DNA of 64,000 bases, from assembly GCF_002863225.1 (NCBI RefSeq), contig NZ_PKEK01000024.1, positions 1 through 64,000 of the forward strand, read 5' to 3'. The stretch's first letter is position 1, and each line of letters starts with the position of its first letter. The notes beneath the pieces are model-generated. The model was not told where the DNA came from and did not search any database. It saw only the letters and a program-made list of their open reading frames with translations. The translations under genes were made by a program, and so were the position numbers. This DNA comes from Mycobacterium sp. (GTDB lineage: Bacteria; Actinomycetota; Actinomycetes; Mycobacteriales; Mycobacteriaceae). Below, in pieces: positions 30,400-38,373 of this stretch.

Positions 30400-30414
30400 T
30401 ACCAGTGGGGGGTA
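30400..30414. promoter_or_regulatory. RicR-type copper operator upstream of ricR
   Basis: TACCA-GTGGG-GGGTA, one mismatch to the RicR motif. It lies about 215 bp upstream of the ricR ATG and directly before a TTGACT that could be a -35 hexamer on the minus strand. Confidence 0.6.
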
Positions 30415-30539
30415 GACCGGATGGTGATGCGAACAGGGCGGTAGGTCGTCCGCCGGTGATGCTTTACTCGACCGTGGCGGTCAGGCTAGATCGGCGTCGC
30501 GCGAAGACATTGGCTATTGCACACGGGTATTCGACTGAC

Positions 30540-31670
30540 TCAAGCCTGGTTGATGGCGGCCGGGTATCGCTGGTCGATCTTGCGGATTTTGTAGTAGAGC
30601 ACGGCGCCGATCCAGACCACGAAGAAGATGCCGACGATTGCCCGGCCGGCGAGGTTGATGTCGATCGCGTCAAGGGTGTCCCAGGGCGGGCCGGTGAAAC
30701 CGGCCTCCTTGCTGAGCAGGCCGAGGAGTTCGATGGTGCCGATGACGAACGCGACGAAGATCGACAGTCCGGTGGTGGTGATGTTGTAGTAAATCTTGCG
30801 GATCGGGGTGACGAACGCCCACCCGTAGGCCTTGGACATGAACACCCCGTCCAGGGTGTCCGCCAGTGACATGCCGGCCGCGAACAAAAGCGGCAGCGCG
30901 ATAATCGCCAAAGGTGGCAGCCCACCGGCGATTGCGCTGGATCCAGCGATGGCGATCAGGCCGACCTGGGTGGAGGTGTCGAAGCCGAGACCGAACAGCA
31001 GACCGACCGCATACATCTGCCACGAGTTGTTGATGAGCTTGTTGTAGCGGCCTCGGAATATCCGGTTCATGAAACCGCGCTTGGCCAACAACGCGTCGAG
31101 AGCTTCCGGGGAGTACTCGCCGCGTTTGGCTTGGCGCCAGGCCCGCATGATGCCGGCGAGCACGGCGAAGTTCAGTGCCGCGATGAGATAGAGGAAGCCG
31201 CCCGAGACGAGCGTGCCGATAACACCGCCGGTGCCCTGGAACGCCCGCTGGAAGCCAGTGGCTTTCGCGGCCACGAGCGCCAGGGCCGTCACGAATGTGA
31301 ACACCACGGTCGAGTGGCCGAGGGAGAAGAAAAACCCAACCGCCAACGGACGTTTCCCCTTCTGCAGCAGGTAGCGGGTGGTGTCATCGACGGCAGAGAT
31401 GTGATCGGCGTCAAACGCGTGCCGTAACCCGAAGGTGTAGGCCAGGGCGCCGGCGCCGGCGTAGACCAGTGTGCCGTCCCTGCTGGTCAGGTCGTGCAGC
31501 TTGGGGATCGAGTTGTAATGTGCGAACAACCCCCAGCCCAGCAGGTGCAGCAACGCGATGAAACCGAACATTCCGAGCAGCCGGGGCACTTCGTCACGAG
31601 TGAAGCGAATCCGCTGCTTGTCGCTGACTGAGCCCTCGGGGACCAGCCCTGAACGGGTGTCCGGCTTCAT
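30540..31670 (-). CDS. nicT: NiCoT-family nickel/cobalt permease
   Basis: Secondary transporter of 376 aa that imports Ni2+ (and often Co2+) for urease or hydrogenase. It has eight transmembrane helices. The signature RHAFDADHISAVDD (HX4DH, helix II, about 87-100) binds metal, and the second conserved motif GLFFSLGHSTVVF-like (GFFFSLGHSTVVF) and LFGLGFDTSTQ are present. The start at 31670 follows GAGGAG; the frame extends upstream but without SD. It is divergent from a truncated Fur-family gene, with a Nur-like box between them. Confidence 0.93.
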   Translation of the reverse strand: MKPDTRSGLVPEGSVSDKQRIRFTRDEVPRLLGMFGFIALLHLLGWGLFAHYNSIPKLHDLTSRDGTLVYAGAGALAYTFGLRHAFDADHISAVDDTTRYLLQKGKRPLAVGFFFSLGHSTVVFTFVTALALVAAKATGFQRAFQGTGGVIGTLVSGGFLYLIAALNFAVLAGIMRAWRQAKRGEYSPEALDALLAKRGFMNRIFRGRYNKLINNSWQMYAVGLLFGLGFDTSTQVGLIAIAGSSAIAGGLPPLAIIALPLLFAAGMSLADTLDGVFMSKAYGWAFVTPIRKIYYNITTTGLSIFVAFVIGTIELLGLLSKEAGFTGPPWDTLDAIDINLAGRAIVGIFFVVWIGAVLYYKIRKIDQRYPAAINQA

Positions 31671-31734
31671 CGCATCTCCTCGGGAGCCCGCGCACAAACA
31701 CAACGCGCTGACGGTAAACCCGTATCGAATGTAT

Positions 31735-31751
31735 ATGCAATCACTTCGCAA
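31735..31751. promoter_or_regulatory. Nur (nickel-uptake regulator) box-like sequence
   Basis: ATGCAA-TCACT-TCGCAA, close to the Streptomyces Nur operator TTGCAA-N5-TTGCAA (one mismatch in each half). It lies 65 bp upstream of the nickel permease and 26 bp before the start of the Fur-like fragment. Confidence 0.55.
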
Positions 31752-31776
31752 TACAGCGGCGACTGATCCGCAAGGA

Positions 31777-31989
31777 GTGCTTGGCTATGGACACCGATCG
31801 GCGGGACATGCCCAGCTGGTACCACCGGCGGAAGAGGATACCGACAAGACCTGCCGTGAACTCGACCTCCGCATCCGGTCGATGCTTCGCGAGCACGAAT
31901 TACGGTGCATCACACCACGCATAGCGGTACTCGCAGCCCTGCTCACCGATCCCGACGCCAGGCATCGCAGCGCCGCGCAGATCCAGTAG
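31777..31989 (+). pseudogene. truncated Fur-family regulator (probable Nur)
   Basis: From GTG 31777 the frame encodes about 70 residues ending DLRIRSMLREHELRCITPRI...HRSAAQIQ and a stop. This is the start of the winged-helix domain of Fur-family repressors (LRxxGLRxTxPRxAVLxAL...HxSAxxI). The rest of the DNA-binding domain and the metal-binding dimer domain are gone. IS3-type transposase DNA begins within about 100 bp downstream, so insertion probably removed it. With the adjacent nickel permease and Nur-like box, this was likely the nickel regulator. Confidence 0.65.
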
Positions 31990-32069
31990 CAGCTCGCGAC
32001 CGACCGCACGGCGTGGTCGCCGCTGCAAATGTGTAGGCCCCGCCGTTTTCGGCCTTCGCTACATGTAAA

Positions 32070-32445
32070 CTCTGAGCGCGATCCTCGAGCAGATCGCACA
32101 TGCTTGATCGGGTTTGTGGCCCTCTCCGCCTCGATCACCCGGTAGGCCTCTACCGGTTGTGTTCGGAGACGAAGAAGGCCGCGGCATTTTTTCAAAGACT
32201 CACGGTCTAAACGTAATTCAGCGTTCTCACTGAGCAGACGCTCGAGCTCCGCGCCCTCATCGGCACCCAGCACCGTGCCAGTATCGCCAGGCCGCTTGGC
32301 GTTGAAGGCGCACCCAACGACCCAGCACCTGTTCGCCAGCACCGATCTCTGCAGCCACATGGGCGACCGGACGGCCAGTCTCAATCACCAGGCGGGCAGC
32401 CTGCTCCCGAAACTCCGGGGTGTATTTCCGACGCTTGCCCGACAT
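32070..32445 (-). pseudogene. IS3-family transposase OrfA remnant
   Basis: Starts KRRKYTPEFREQAARLVIETG, the OrfA helix-turn-helix. A frameshift near 32330 leads to ENAELRLDRESLKK, and another indel at the A-rich stretch (near 32190) leads to the OrfA ending AAFFVSEHNR. It then reaches the beginning of OrfB (AYRVIEAERATNPIKHV), where homology stops. Most of OrfB and any terminal repeats are missing. It separates the truncated Fur-like gene from the MFS gene. Confidence 0.75.
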
Positions 32446-32604
32446 AGGAACATCCTTCCCGTGAGACCAGCAGTCCCACCAGTCAGCTGTCCACCATCAT
32501 GGAGTCAATCCCAAATTCGAGGGGCGTCAGGTATCGTTCGCGAAGCGAGCTGCTTGTGGAAACATCGAACACCACGATCGTCAACCAACTGAGGTGATGC
32601 GGTA

Positions 32605-33852
32605 ATGGCGTTCATCGCGCGGTTTCGCAGTTGCCCCAGAGCTATTCGGGTACTGATGGTCAACCAATTTGTCATCAATGTCGGCTTCTACATGCTGATG
32701 CCTTACCTGGCCGGGTACCTCGCCGGCCCGCTCGGGCTCGCAGCGTGGGCTATCGGGCTGGTCATGGGTATCCGGAACTTTTCCGAGCAAGGCATGTTCA
32801 TCATTGGCGGCACGCTCGCCGACCGAGTCGGCTACAAAGCGCTCATCGTTACCGGATGCCTGTTGCGCACCGGCGGGTTCGCCTTGCTGGCGATTACCCA
32901 GTCATTTCCCGCTGTGCTAATCGCTTCAGCGACAATCGGTTTGACGGCCGCGCTGTTCAACCCCGCCATCCGCGCCTACCTCGCCGTCGACGCCGGTGAT
33001 CGCCGCGTGGAAGCTTTCGCGATGTTCAACATCTTCTACCAGGCAGGGATTCTGGTCGGTCCGCTGATCGGGGTCGCACTGGTGGCCATCGATTTTCGGA
33101 TCAGCGCGCTATCCGCGGCGGCGTTGTCCGCTGTGCTAACGGTAGCCCAACTGCTGACACTGCCTAAGCGAGACGCTGATCCCGACACGGTGCAGACGTC
33201 GATACTGCGGGAATGGCGGGCCATTATCGGCAACCCGCCCTTTCTGCTGTTCGCCGCAGTGATGACCGGCTCCTACATATTATCGTCCCAAATTTTCCTT
33301 GCGCTGCCGCTGCAGGCATCGTTTCTCTCGCCTGCCTACGAAAAATACTTAGTAGCAGCGCTTTTCGGCGTTTCAGGTCTGGTCGCGGTCGCCGCCCAGT
33401 TGCGAATCACCCATTGGCTCGCCGCGCGTTGGAACCGCGGACGCAGCCTGGCCGTTGGCATGACCATCTTGGCCGGTTCATTCCTGCCGTTGATCATTGC
33501 ACCTGACGCTCAACGTTTCGGTATTTTTCCAGCACTGGCCGCGCTCCTGGTGTCCGTCGCCATGCTGGCCGTTGGGGCAGCCGCGGTCTTCCCGTTCGAG
33601 ATGGACACGGTCGTCTCGCTAGCAGGAGGCCGGCTGGTGGCGACCCACTACGGGTTCTACAACACCATCGTCGGGACCGGAGTCCTTGTCGGCAATCTGG
33701 CCACCGGCGCCCTCATGGGTGCCGCACGCGAGGCTGGCTCCAGCGAACTCATATGGGCTGGAATGATTCTCGTCGGCATCATCGCCGTGTTGGCGCTGCG
33801 CGGCCTTGACCGCCGTGACTATCTGGAGGCGCCGACTGGCGCCCGACGGTGA
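32605..33852 (+). CDS. MFS transporter (Rv0849-like)
   Basis: Twelve-helix major facilitator of 415 aa. It starts with RVLMVNQFVINVGFYMLMPYLAGYLA. The MFS loop 2-3 motif GTLADRVGYK (about 69-78) and a second-half repeat are present. In M. tuberculosis an MFS gene (Rv0849) follows cysK2 in the RicR-controlled lpqS operon. Here the related gene stands apart, 3 kb upstream and on the same strand as that operon. Substrate is unknown; export of a metal complex or metallophore would fit the context but is inference. GAGG lies 11 nt before ATG. Confidence 0.8.
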   Translation: MAFIARFRSCPRAIRVLMVNQFVINVGFYMLMPYLAGYLAGPLGLAAWAIGLVMGIRNFSEQGMFIIGGTLADRVGYKALIVTGCLLRTGGFALLAITQSFPAVLIASATIGLTAALFNPAIRAYLAVDAGDRRVEAFAMFNIFYQAGILVGPLIGVALVAIDFRISALSAAALSAVLTVAQLLTLPKRDADPDTVQTSILREWRAIIGNPPFLLFAAVMTGSYILSSQIFLALPLQASFLSPAYEKYLVAALFGVSGLVAVAAQLRITHWLAARWNRGRSLAVGMTILAGSFLPLIIAPDAQRFGIFPALAALLVSVAMLAVGAAAVFPFEMDTVVSLAGGRLVATHYGFYNTIVGTGVLVGNLATGALMGAAREAGSSELIWAGMILVGIIAVLALRGLDRRDYLEAPTGARR

Positions 33853-33879
33853 AGAGATCAAAGCTTTCGGAGCGTGATT

Positions 33880-34458
33880 CGATCGTTTTCCGGGCTGCAC
33901 CGACGAGACACCAAGCTGGCCGCAATGGCGGCGGCCGAGGCCGTGGCAGCCCATTTTCGGCGGCGAGTGCCCACGCGTGAGCGGACCCAGCGATACCGCA
34001 GCCGTCGCACGCACGGCCGTTCCACAGCGACGCAATACCGTCGCGACACCGGTACCGGTGACAACGTCCGTGCGGTGCTGATCAAAGACCCTGTGCAGCT
34101 TGGTATGACCGTGCGCAACGCGGGCGAGCCGCGCCAGGATCGCAATGCTGGACGGGCCGATAGCAGCGATAAACACCCGCCCACCGACCGCAAGACGCGA
34201 AACATCACGCAGTTCGGTGGGGTGCGCGGCAGCCTATCCAGCGCCGCCTGTGATAGATCGATCCAACGACCGCACCAGCAGGACGGACAACGAGGGCGAT
34301 GCGGCGAGCGAAATAGCGGGTGCCGCACCCCACATCGAGTGCCCGCTCGCCAGCTCCGGGCACTCGATGCAGCGACGAGCTGTTCCCATATTCGGGCGCG
34401 CCACCCCCAAGTACCAGACTTTGGCCAGCACTTCATAGTCCGCTGGATACAACGTCAT
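33880..34458 (-). pseudogene. SAM-dependent methyltransferase remnant
   Basis: From ATG 34458, MTLYPADYEVLAKVWYLGVA begins. After a frameshift near 34350 comes ALDVGCGTRYFARRIALVV, a class I methyltransferase motif I. A further shift and an apparent internal deletion lead to RDVSRLAVGGRVFIAAIGPSSIAILARL, resembling the post-IV region. No single frame covers the gene. It fills the gap between the MFS gene and the DUF305 gene. Confidence 0.55.
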
Positions 34459-34629
34459 CCTGGCGCAGCGCGGAGGTTGTGGACGGGAAATTTGCGTGTC
34501 AATCCCGGCGGTGGGCTCCCTGAGTTCGGGTCGATCAACTGTGATATCGCTGGTACGTCATACCCGTACGTAGTATCTACCGGGAAGGCCGAGCGCATCG
34601 TGGGCCGCGGGCGAGGAAAGGAAAATTTG

Positions 34630-35274
34630 ATGAGGCGACGGTTACTGATTTTGGCTGCCGCTGCAGTCGCGGCGCTGCTGAGTATGACCGCGTGTGGCGG
34701 CGCAGCCGATCAGGGACCCTCCAGCGTTACCGAACGGACCTCCGGCGTATCGCGTTCGCCGGCAGATGCACAAGCGCACAACAGTGAGGACGCCAGGTTC
34801 GCCCAGCGCATGATTCCCCACCACCAGCAAGCGGTCCAGATGAGCGACATCATCTTGGGTGAACAGGGCATCGACCCTCGCGTGGTCGATTTAGCCAACC
34901 AAATCAAGGCGGCGCAGGGACCCGAGATACAACGGATGCAAACCTGGCTGAGCCAGTGGGGTCAACCGACAATGCCGACCATGCCGGGCAGCATGACATC
35001 TGCGATGCCTAACCAAGGTGGTATGCCTGGCATAACCGGAATGAACGGGATGATGTCCGAACAGGACATGCAGGCTCTGCAAAACGCGCAGGGCATTGAC
35101 GCCAGCAAGCTATTCCTGACTCAGATGATTCAGCATCATCAAGGCGCAATCACCATGGCTCAAGACGAAATCAAAGCCGGTCAACATTCGCCGGCCGTTG
35201 CCCTCGCGCACTCGATCGTCACCGACCAGCAGCGCGAAATCAACACCATGCAAGGCATTTTGAGGACGCTGTAA
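34630..35274 (+). CDS. DUF305 lipoprotein (possible copper-binding, CopM-like)
   Basis: Lipoprotein of 214 aa with signal peptide RRRLLILAAAAVAALL and lipobox SMTAC (about 17-21). Two DUF305 halves follow, each with a HH motif: MIPHHQQAVQMSD (about 61) and MIQHHQGAITMAQDE (about 168). A Met/Gly/Pro-rich linker (MPTMPGSMTSAMPNQGGMPG) lies between them. DUF305 proteins such as cyanobacterial CopM bind periplasmic copper. The Met-rich linker and the surrounding genes support this, but metal identity is inference. ATG 34630 follows GAGGAAAGG; the longer open frame upstream is not coding. A partial RicR-like site, TACCC-GTACG-TAGTA, lies at 34561. Confidence 0.8.
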   Translation: MRRRLLILAAAAVAALLSMTACGGAADQGPSSVTERTSGVSRSPADAQAHNSEDARFAQRMIPHHQQAVQMSDIILGEQGIDPRVVDLANQIKAAQGPEIQRMQTWLSQWGQPTMPTMPGSMTSAMPNQGGMPGITGMNGMMSEQDMQALQNAQGIDASKLFLTQMIQHHQGAITMAQDEIKAGQHSPAVALAHSIVTDQQREINTMQGILRTL

Positions 35275-35458
35275 AAGCTCACTGACCCCGGGGCGGCGCC
35301 TTGAGCGCCACCTGACCCCAGCCCGAGCCCGTCAGCGGAAGACGAACGTCGAAGCAACGCAGAACCGCCAGCTGACTTGAAGAAAACTATCGTGTACCTG
35401 AGCAACCATCACGATTGCGTGACAGGCAGCGTCAAGCGAGCCGCTCCGCGTGACGCGG

Positions 35459-35486
35459 TACGGCCCGGGGGTATAGACTCAGCCGC
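35459..35486 (+). promoter_or_regulatory. copper-type operator and leaderless promoter of the lpqS-cysK2 operon
   Basis: TACGG-CCCGG-GGGTA (35459-35473) is a RicR-like palindrome with the right half exact and the left half at 3 of 5. TATAGA (35472-35477) overlaps its right edge and fits a -10 box. Transcription would begin near 35485-35487, at the GTG start itself, so the mRNA would be leaderless and fully blocked by repressor. Confidence 0.55.
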
Positions 35487-35972
35487 GTGGACATCCCGCA
35501 CGTGGCATCCGGCTTCGCAACGCGCGTTGCCAGCGATGCTCGTCCCAGCGCGGGCCGCCTTGCTAGGCCCACCAACGCGGGTTGGTCTTGGTTGTGGTCG
35601 GTGTTAGTGGCGGCGGCGATGGTGTGGGGGCTTACGGCTGTGGCCGCTCACGGTGGATCGTTGTCGGCGGAGCACCATAAAGCCCACCAACCACATGCGT
35701 TGTTGACGTCGGTGGGTGCTGAGTTCGCTGTCGCTGTCGACCACGCGCATCTTGTGGACGGGTCGTCGCATGCTCCTAAGCAGTTCGCGTCCGCGGTGTT
35801 GCCGCGGTCGGCTACCGCGTTGACCGCGTTGGGTGTGGTGGTCGCAGTGCTCGCCGCCATCGGTGCGCTCGGCGGCTATGCGGTGTCGGCCGGGCGGGGT
35901 CCGCCGTCTGGGCTGGCGTTAGTTGTTACGGGTCGAGATCGGTTGACCCGGCTCTGCCTCGCACGTCGCTGA
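35487..35972 (+). CDS. lpqS: LpqS-family protein, first gene of a copper-linked operon
   Basis: Protein of 161 aa. It has an N-terminal hydrophobic segment (WSWLWSVLVAAAMVWGLTAVAA, about 32-53) and an exported His-containing part (LTSVGAEFAVAVDHAHLVDG, resembling M. tuberculosis LpqS TSVGSEF and DHGHLVD). A second helix (about 115-140) and the hallmark TGRDRLTRLCLARR end the protein. No lipobox cysteine is present, unlike classical LpqS. The start GTG is probably leaderless. As in M. tuberculosis (Rv0847-Rv0848), cysK2 follows. Function is unknown but tied to copper resistance. Confidence 0.85.
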   Translation: MDIPHVASGFATRVASDARPSAGRLARPTNAGWSWLWSVLVAAAMVWGLTAVAAHGGSLSAEHHKAHQPHALLTSVGAEFAVAVDHAHLVDGSSHAPKQFASAVLPRSATALTALGVVVAVLAAIGALGGYAVSAGRGPPSGLALVVTGRDRLTRLCLARR

Positions 35973-36082
35973 CTGGTCAGCGTTAGGCCGTTGTGTGCTC
36001 TTGGCACCGATGGCCGGTGACCGCTGACCCAAGTCAATTGCCGCCCCTATCTTGCGGCGCCGACGCTCATGCGAGGAACTCC

Positions 36083-37273
36083 ATGACTCACGTCCTGTCC
36101 ATCGACACTTCGCACATCTCGCGAAATCACAACTCCTGCCGGTATCCCGTTGCCCCCGATAGGTTTCGTCCCACCCCGCAGCAGTGTCGCCACGCTCCGG
36201 ATCGGTATCGCCGGGTGGGCGCCATGGTGGGTAACACACCAGTGCTGTGGATCGATGAACCGTTCGGCCGCAGCGACCGCGGATTCTGGGCGAAACTCGA
36301 AGGAGCTAACCCCGGCGGCATGAAGGACCGCCCGGCCATGCACATGGTCGAACGCGCCCGACTGCGGGGCGAATTGCTGCCCGGCGCCCGCATCGTCGAA
36401 TCCACCAGCGGCACCTTAGGTTTGGGGCTGGCCTTAGCGGGCATGGTGTATCGGCATCCGGTCACTTTGGTCACCGACCCAGGAATGGAGCCGATCATCC
36501 AGCACATGCTGGCCGCCTATGGGGCACAGGTGGACGTGGTCACAGAGCCCCATCCCACCGGGGGCTGGCAGCAGGCCCGTAAAGATCGGGTGGCGCAGCT
36601 GTTGGCCGCAGATCCCCAGGCCTGGAATCCCGACCAGTACAACAACCCCGACAACACCGACGCCTACCGGCCGCTAGCGCTGGAGTTGCTCGACCAGCTC
36701 GGCGGTGTTGACGTGCTGGTGTGTTCGGTGGGTACCGGCGGGCATTCGGCCGGGATGGCCCGTGTGCTGCGCCGACACAACCCGGAAATGCGATTGATCG
36801 GCGTGGACACCGTCGGCTCGACGATCTTCGGGCAACCCGCCGCCTCACGGCTGATGCGCGGACTGGGGTCGAGCATCTATCCGCGCAACGTCGACTACGG
36901 CGCCTTCACCGAGGTGCATTGGGTAGCCCCGGCCGAAGCGGTGTGGGCGGCACGCACCTTGGCCGCCACCTATTACACAAGCGGCGGATGGAGTGTGGGT
37001 GCGGTCGCCCTGGTCGCCGGCTGGGCCGCGCGAAACTACCCGCGTGGCACCCGCATCGCCGCGGTATTTCCCGACGGCCCACAACGCTACTTCGACACCA
37101 TCTACAACGACGACTACTGCCGCCAACACGGTCTACTCGACATGGCGGCGCCCAGCGGGCCCGAGGAGATCAGCGCACCCGCCCAGGCCGTCGTGCAACG
37201 CTGGACCCGCTGCACCACCGTCGTCGACCCCACGACAACTACGCTCCACGACTACAACAAAATCCCCGCATAA
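36083..37273 (+). CDS. cysK2: CysK2/SbnA-like PLP synthase
   Basis: Fold-type II PLP enzyme of 396 aa. PLP lysine lies in [10 protein letters not shown] (about 82-91), the substrate loop is [12 protein letters not shown] and the PLP-phosphate loop is [11 protein letters not shown]. tuberculosis CysK2 (Rv0848), also behind lpqS, uses O-phosphoserine to make S-sulfocysteine. The related SbnA joins O-phosphoserine with glutamate as the first step to L-2,3-diaminopropionate. The next gene here is SbnB-like, which favours the second role, but sequence alone cannot decide. ATG 36083 has GAGG 6 nt upstream; the frame is open further upstream without a better start. Confidence 0.88.
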   Translation: MTHVLSIDTSHISRNHNSCRYPVAPDRFRPTPQQCRHAPDRYRRVGAMVGNTPVLWIDEPFGRSDRGFWAKLEGANPGGMKDRPAMHMVERARLRGELLPGARIVESTSGTLGLGLALAGMVYRHPVTLVTDPGMEPIIQHMLAAYGAQVDVVTEPHPTGGWQQARKDRVAQLLAADPQAWNPDQYNNPDNTDAYRPLALELLDQLGGVDVLVCSVGTGGHSAGMARVLRRHNPEMRLIGVDTVGSTIFGQPAASRLMRGLGSSIYPRNVDYGAFTEVHWVAPAEAVWAARTLAATYYTSGGWSVGAVALVAGWAARNYPRGTRIAAVFPDGPQRYFDTIYNDDYCRQHGLLDMAAPSGPEEISAPAQAVVQRWTRCTTVVDPTTTTLHDYNKIPA

Positions 37274-37317
37274 AGGCGAACTCAACACTGAAACAGTCCA
37301 AGGCGCTTGTTTAAGAT

Positions 37318-38373
37318 TTGACCGTGAACGATATGCAGAACGGAACCCGACATATGCAATCTCCCGCAGCAAGCCAACCGGTGCAGCAGATCCTCTCGCG
37401 TGAGGATGTGACGCTGCCCGTGCTTACCCGCAGCGACATCGATGACCTCCCAATCACTCCCCGCGACGTCATCGAAGCCGTCCGGGGCGCGTATCTGCGA
37501 GTGGCACAAGGCTCTTCTGTAGCCCCGGCGAAAATAATGATGCGGTCACCGCACAGAGATTCAGCATCGTATGCGATGCCCGGTTATGACGGCGGTTTGC
37601 AAATCTTGGCCTTCAAAGACTATTACATGCAAAATGACGAAGGGAAAAAAGAATACATCACCATCACTCTGTACGATGATAAGTCCGGCGTGCCGTTAGC
37701 GTTTATGGATTGCACCCGAGTCACCACGTTGCGCACTGCGGCCAGCACCGCACTGATCGCCGCCGCATGCGGCCCCGAGGGGGCGCGGACCGCGCTGGTG
37801 AGCGGTTCTGGTGCGCAAGGAAGGGAAACTTTTCCGTTCCTGCTCAGCGCTCTCCCCGACTTGGAACGGCTGCTACTGTTCGCCACCCATCCCGACGGAA
37901 TCGCCTCGGTGCGCGCGTATGTTCGCGAGCAGCACCCGGACCGAGACATCGAGGTGGTGACCGATCCGGAGCAAGCCGCCGGCGAAGCCGACGTGATGGT
38001 TGCGACGTCGGCCGGCCCGGCCACCGACGTCAAGCTGCGCACCAGCTGGCTGAAACCCGGGGCGCTGTTCATCTCGGTGAACGGCACAGGGGTGCATCCG
38101 TCGTCGCTTCGCGACGCCGACTACGGAGTCGCGACCACCGCGGGTCAGCTTGCAGTAACGGGTACCCGCTTCGCGAACGAGGACGGTTCGCTGCCGCTGG
38201 ACGCCGAACTGCCCGACATCCTTGCCGGGACAGCGCCCTCCCGGCGGGACAAGACCGACCGGGTCTTCGTGTTCAACAGCGGCATGGCCATCACCGACAT
38301 CCCGGTGGCCCATGCCCTAGCCACCCAGGCGATCGCGCTGGGGCGCGGACAGGAGATCCGACTGTGGAGCTAG
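37318..38373 (+). CDS. ornithine cyclodeaminase/mu-crystallin family dehydrogenase (SbnB-like)
   Basis: NAD(P)-dependent enzyme of 351 aa with the OCD/mu-crystallin fold. The substrate half has the conserved lysine of VAPAKIMMRSP, GGLQILAFKDYY and DCTRVTTLRTAAST. The Rossmann fold has VSGSGAQGRETFPF (about 161), and GTGVHPSSLRDADYG follows. In staphyloferrin B synthesis SbnB oxidatively splits the SbnA product into L-2,3-diaminopropionate and 2-oxoglutarate. It begins 45 bp after cysK2 and overlaps the decarboxylase gene by 10 bp. A true ornithine cyclodeaminase (proline-forming) or an alanine dehydrogenase-like role remains possible. Confidence 0.82.
   Translation: MTVNDMQNGTRHMQSPAASQPVQQILSREDVTLPVLTRSDIDDLPITPRDVIEAVRGAYLRVAQGSSVAPAKIMMRSPHRDSASYAMPGYDGGLQILAFKDYYMQNDEGKKEYITITLYDDKSGVPLAFMDCTRVTTLRTAASTALIAAACGPEGARTALVSGSGAQGRETFPFLLSALPDLERLLLFATHPDGIASVRAYVREQHPDRDIEVVTDPEQAAGEADVMVATSAGPATDVKLRTSWLKPGALFISVNGTGVHPSSLRDADYGVATTAGQLAVTGTRFANEDGSLPLDAELPDILAGTAPSRRDKTDRVFVFNSGMAITDIPVAHALATQAIALGRGQEIRLWS

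Noticed and set aside
37710..38363. Upstream extension of the decarboxylase frame (about 218 extra residues)
   Set aside because: It overlaps the SbnB-like gene in another frame and is Arg-rich shadow sequence; GTG 38364 gives a normal family N-terminus.
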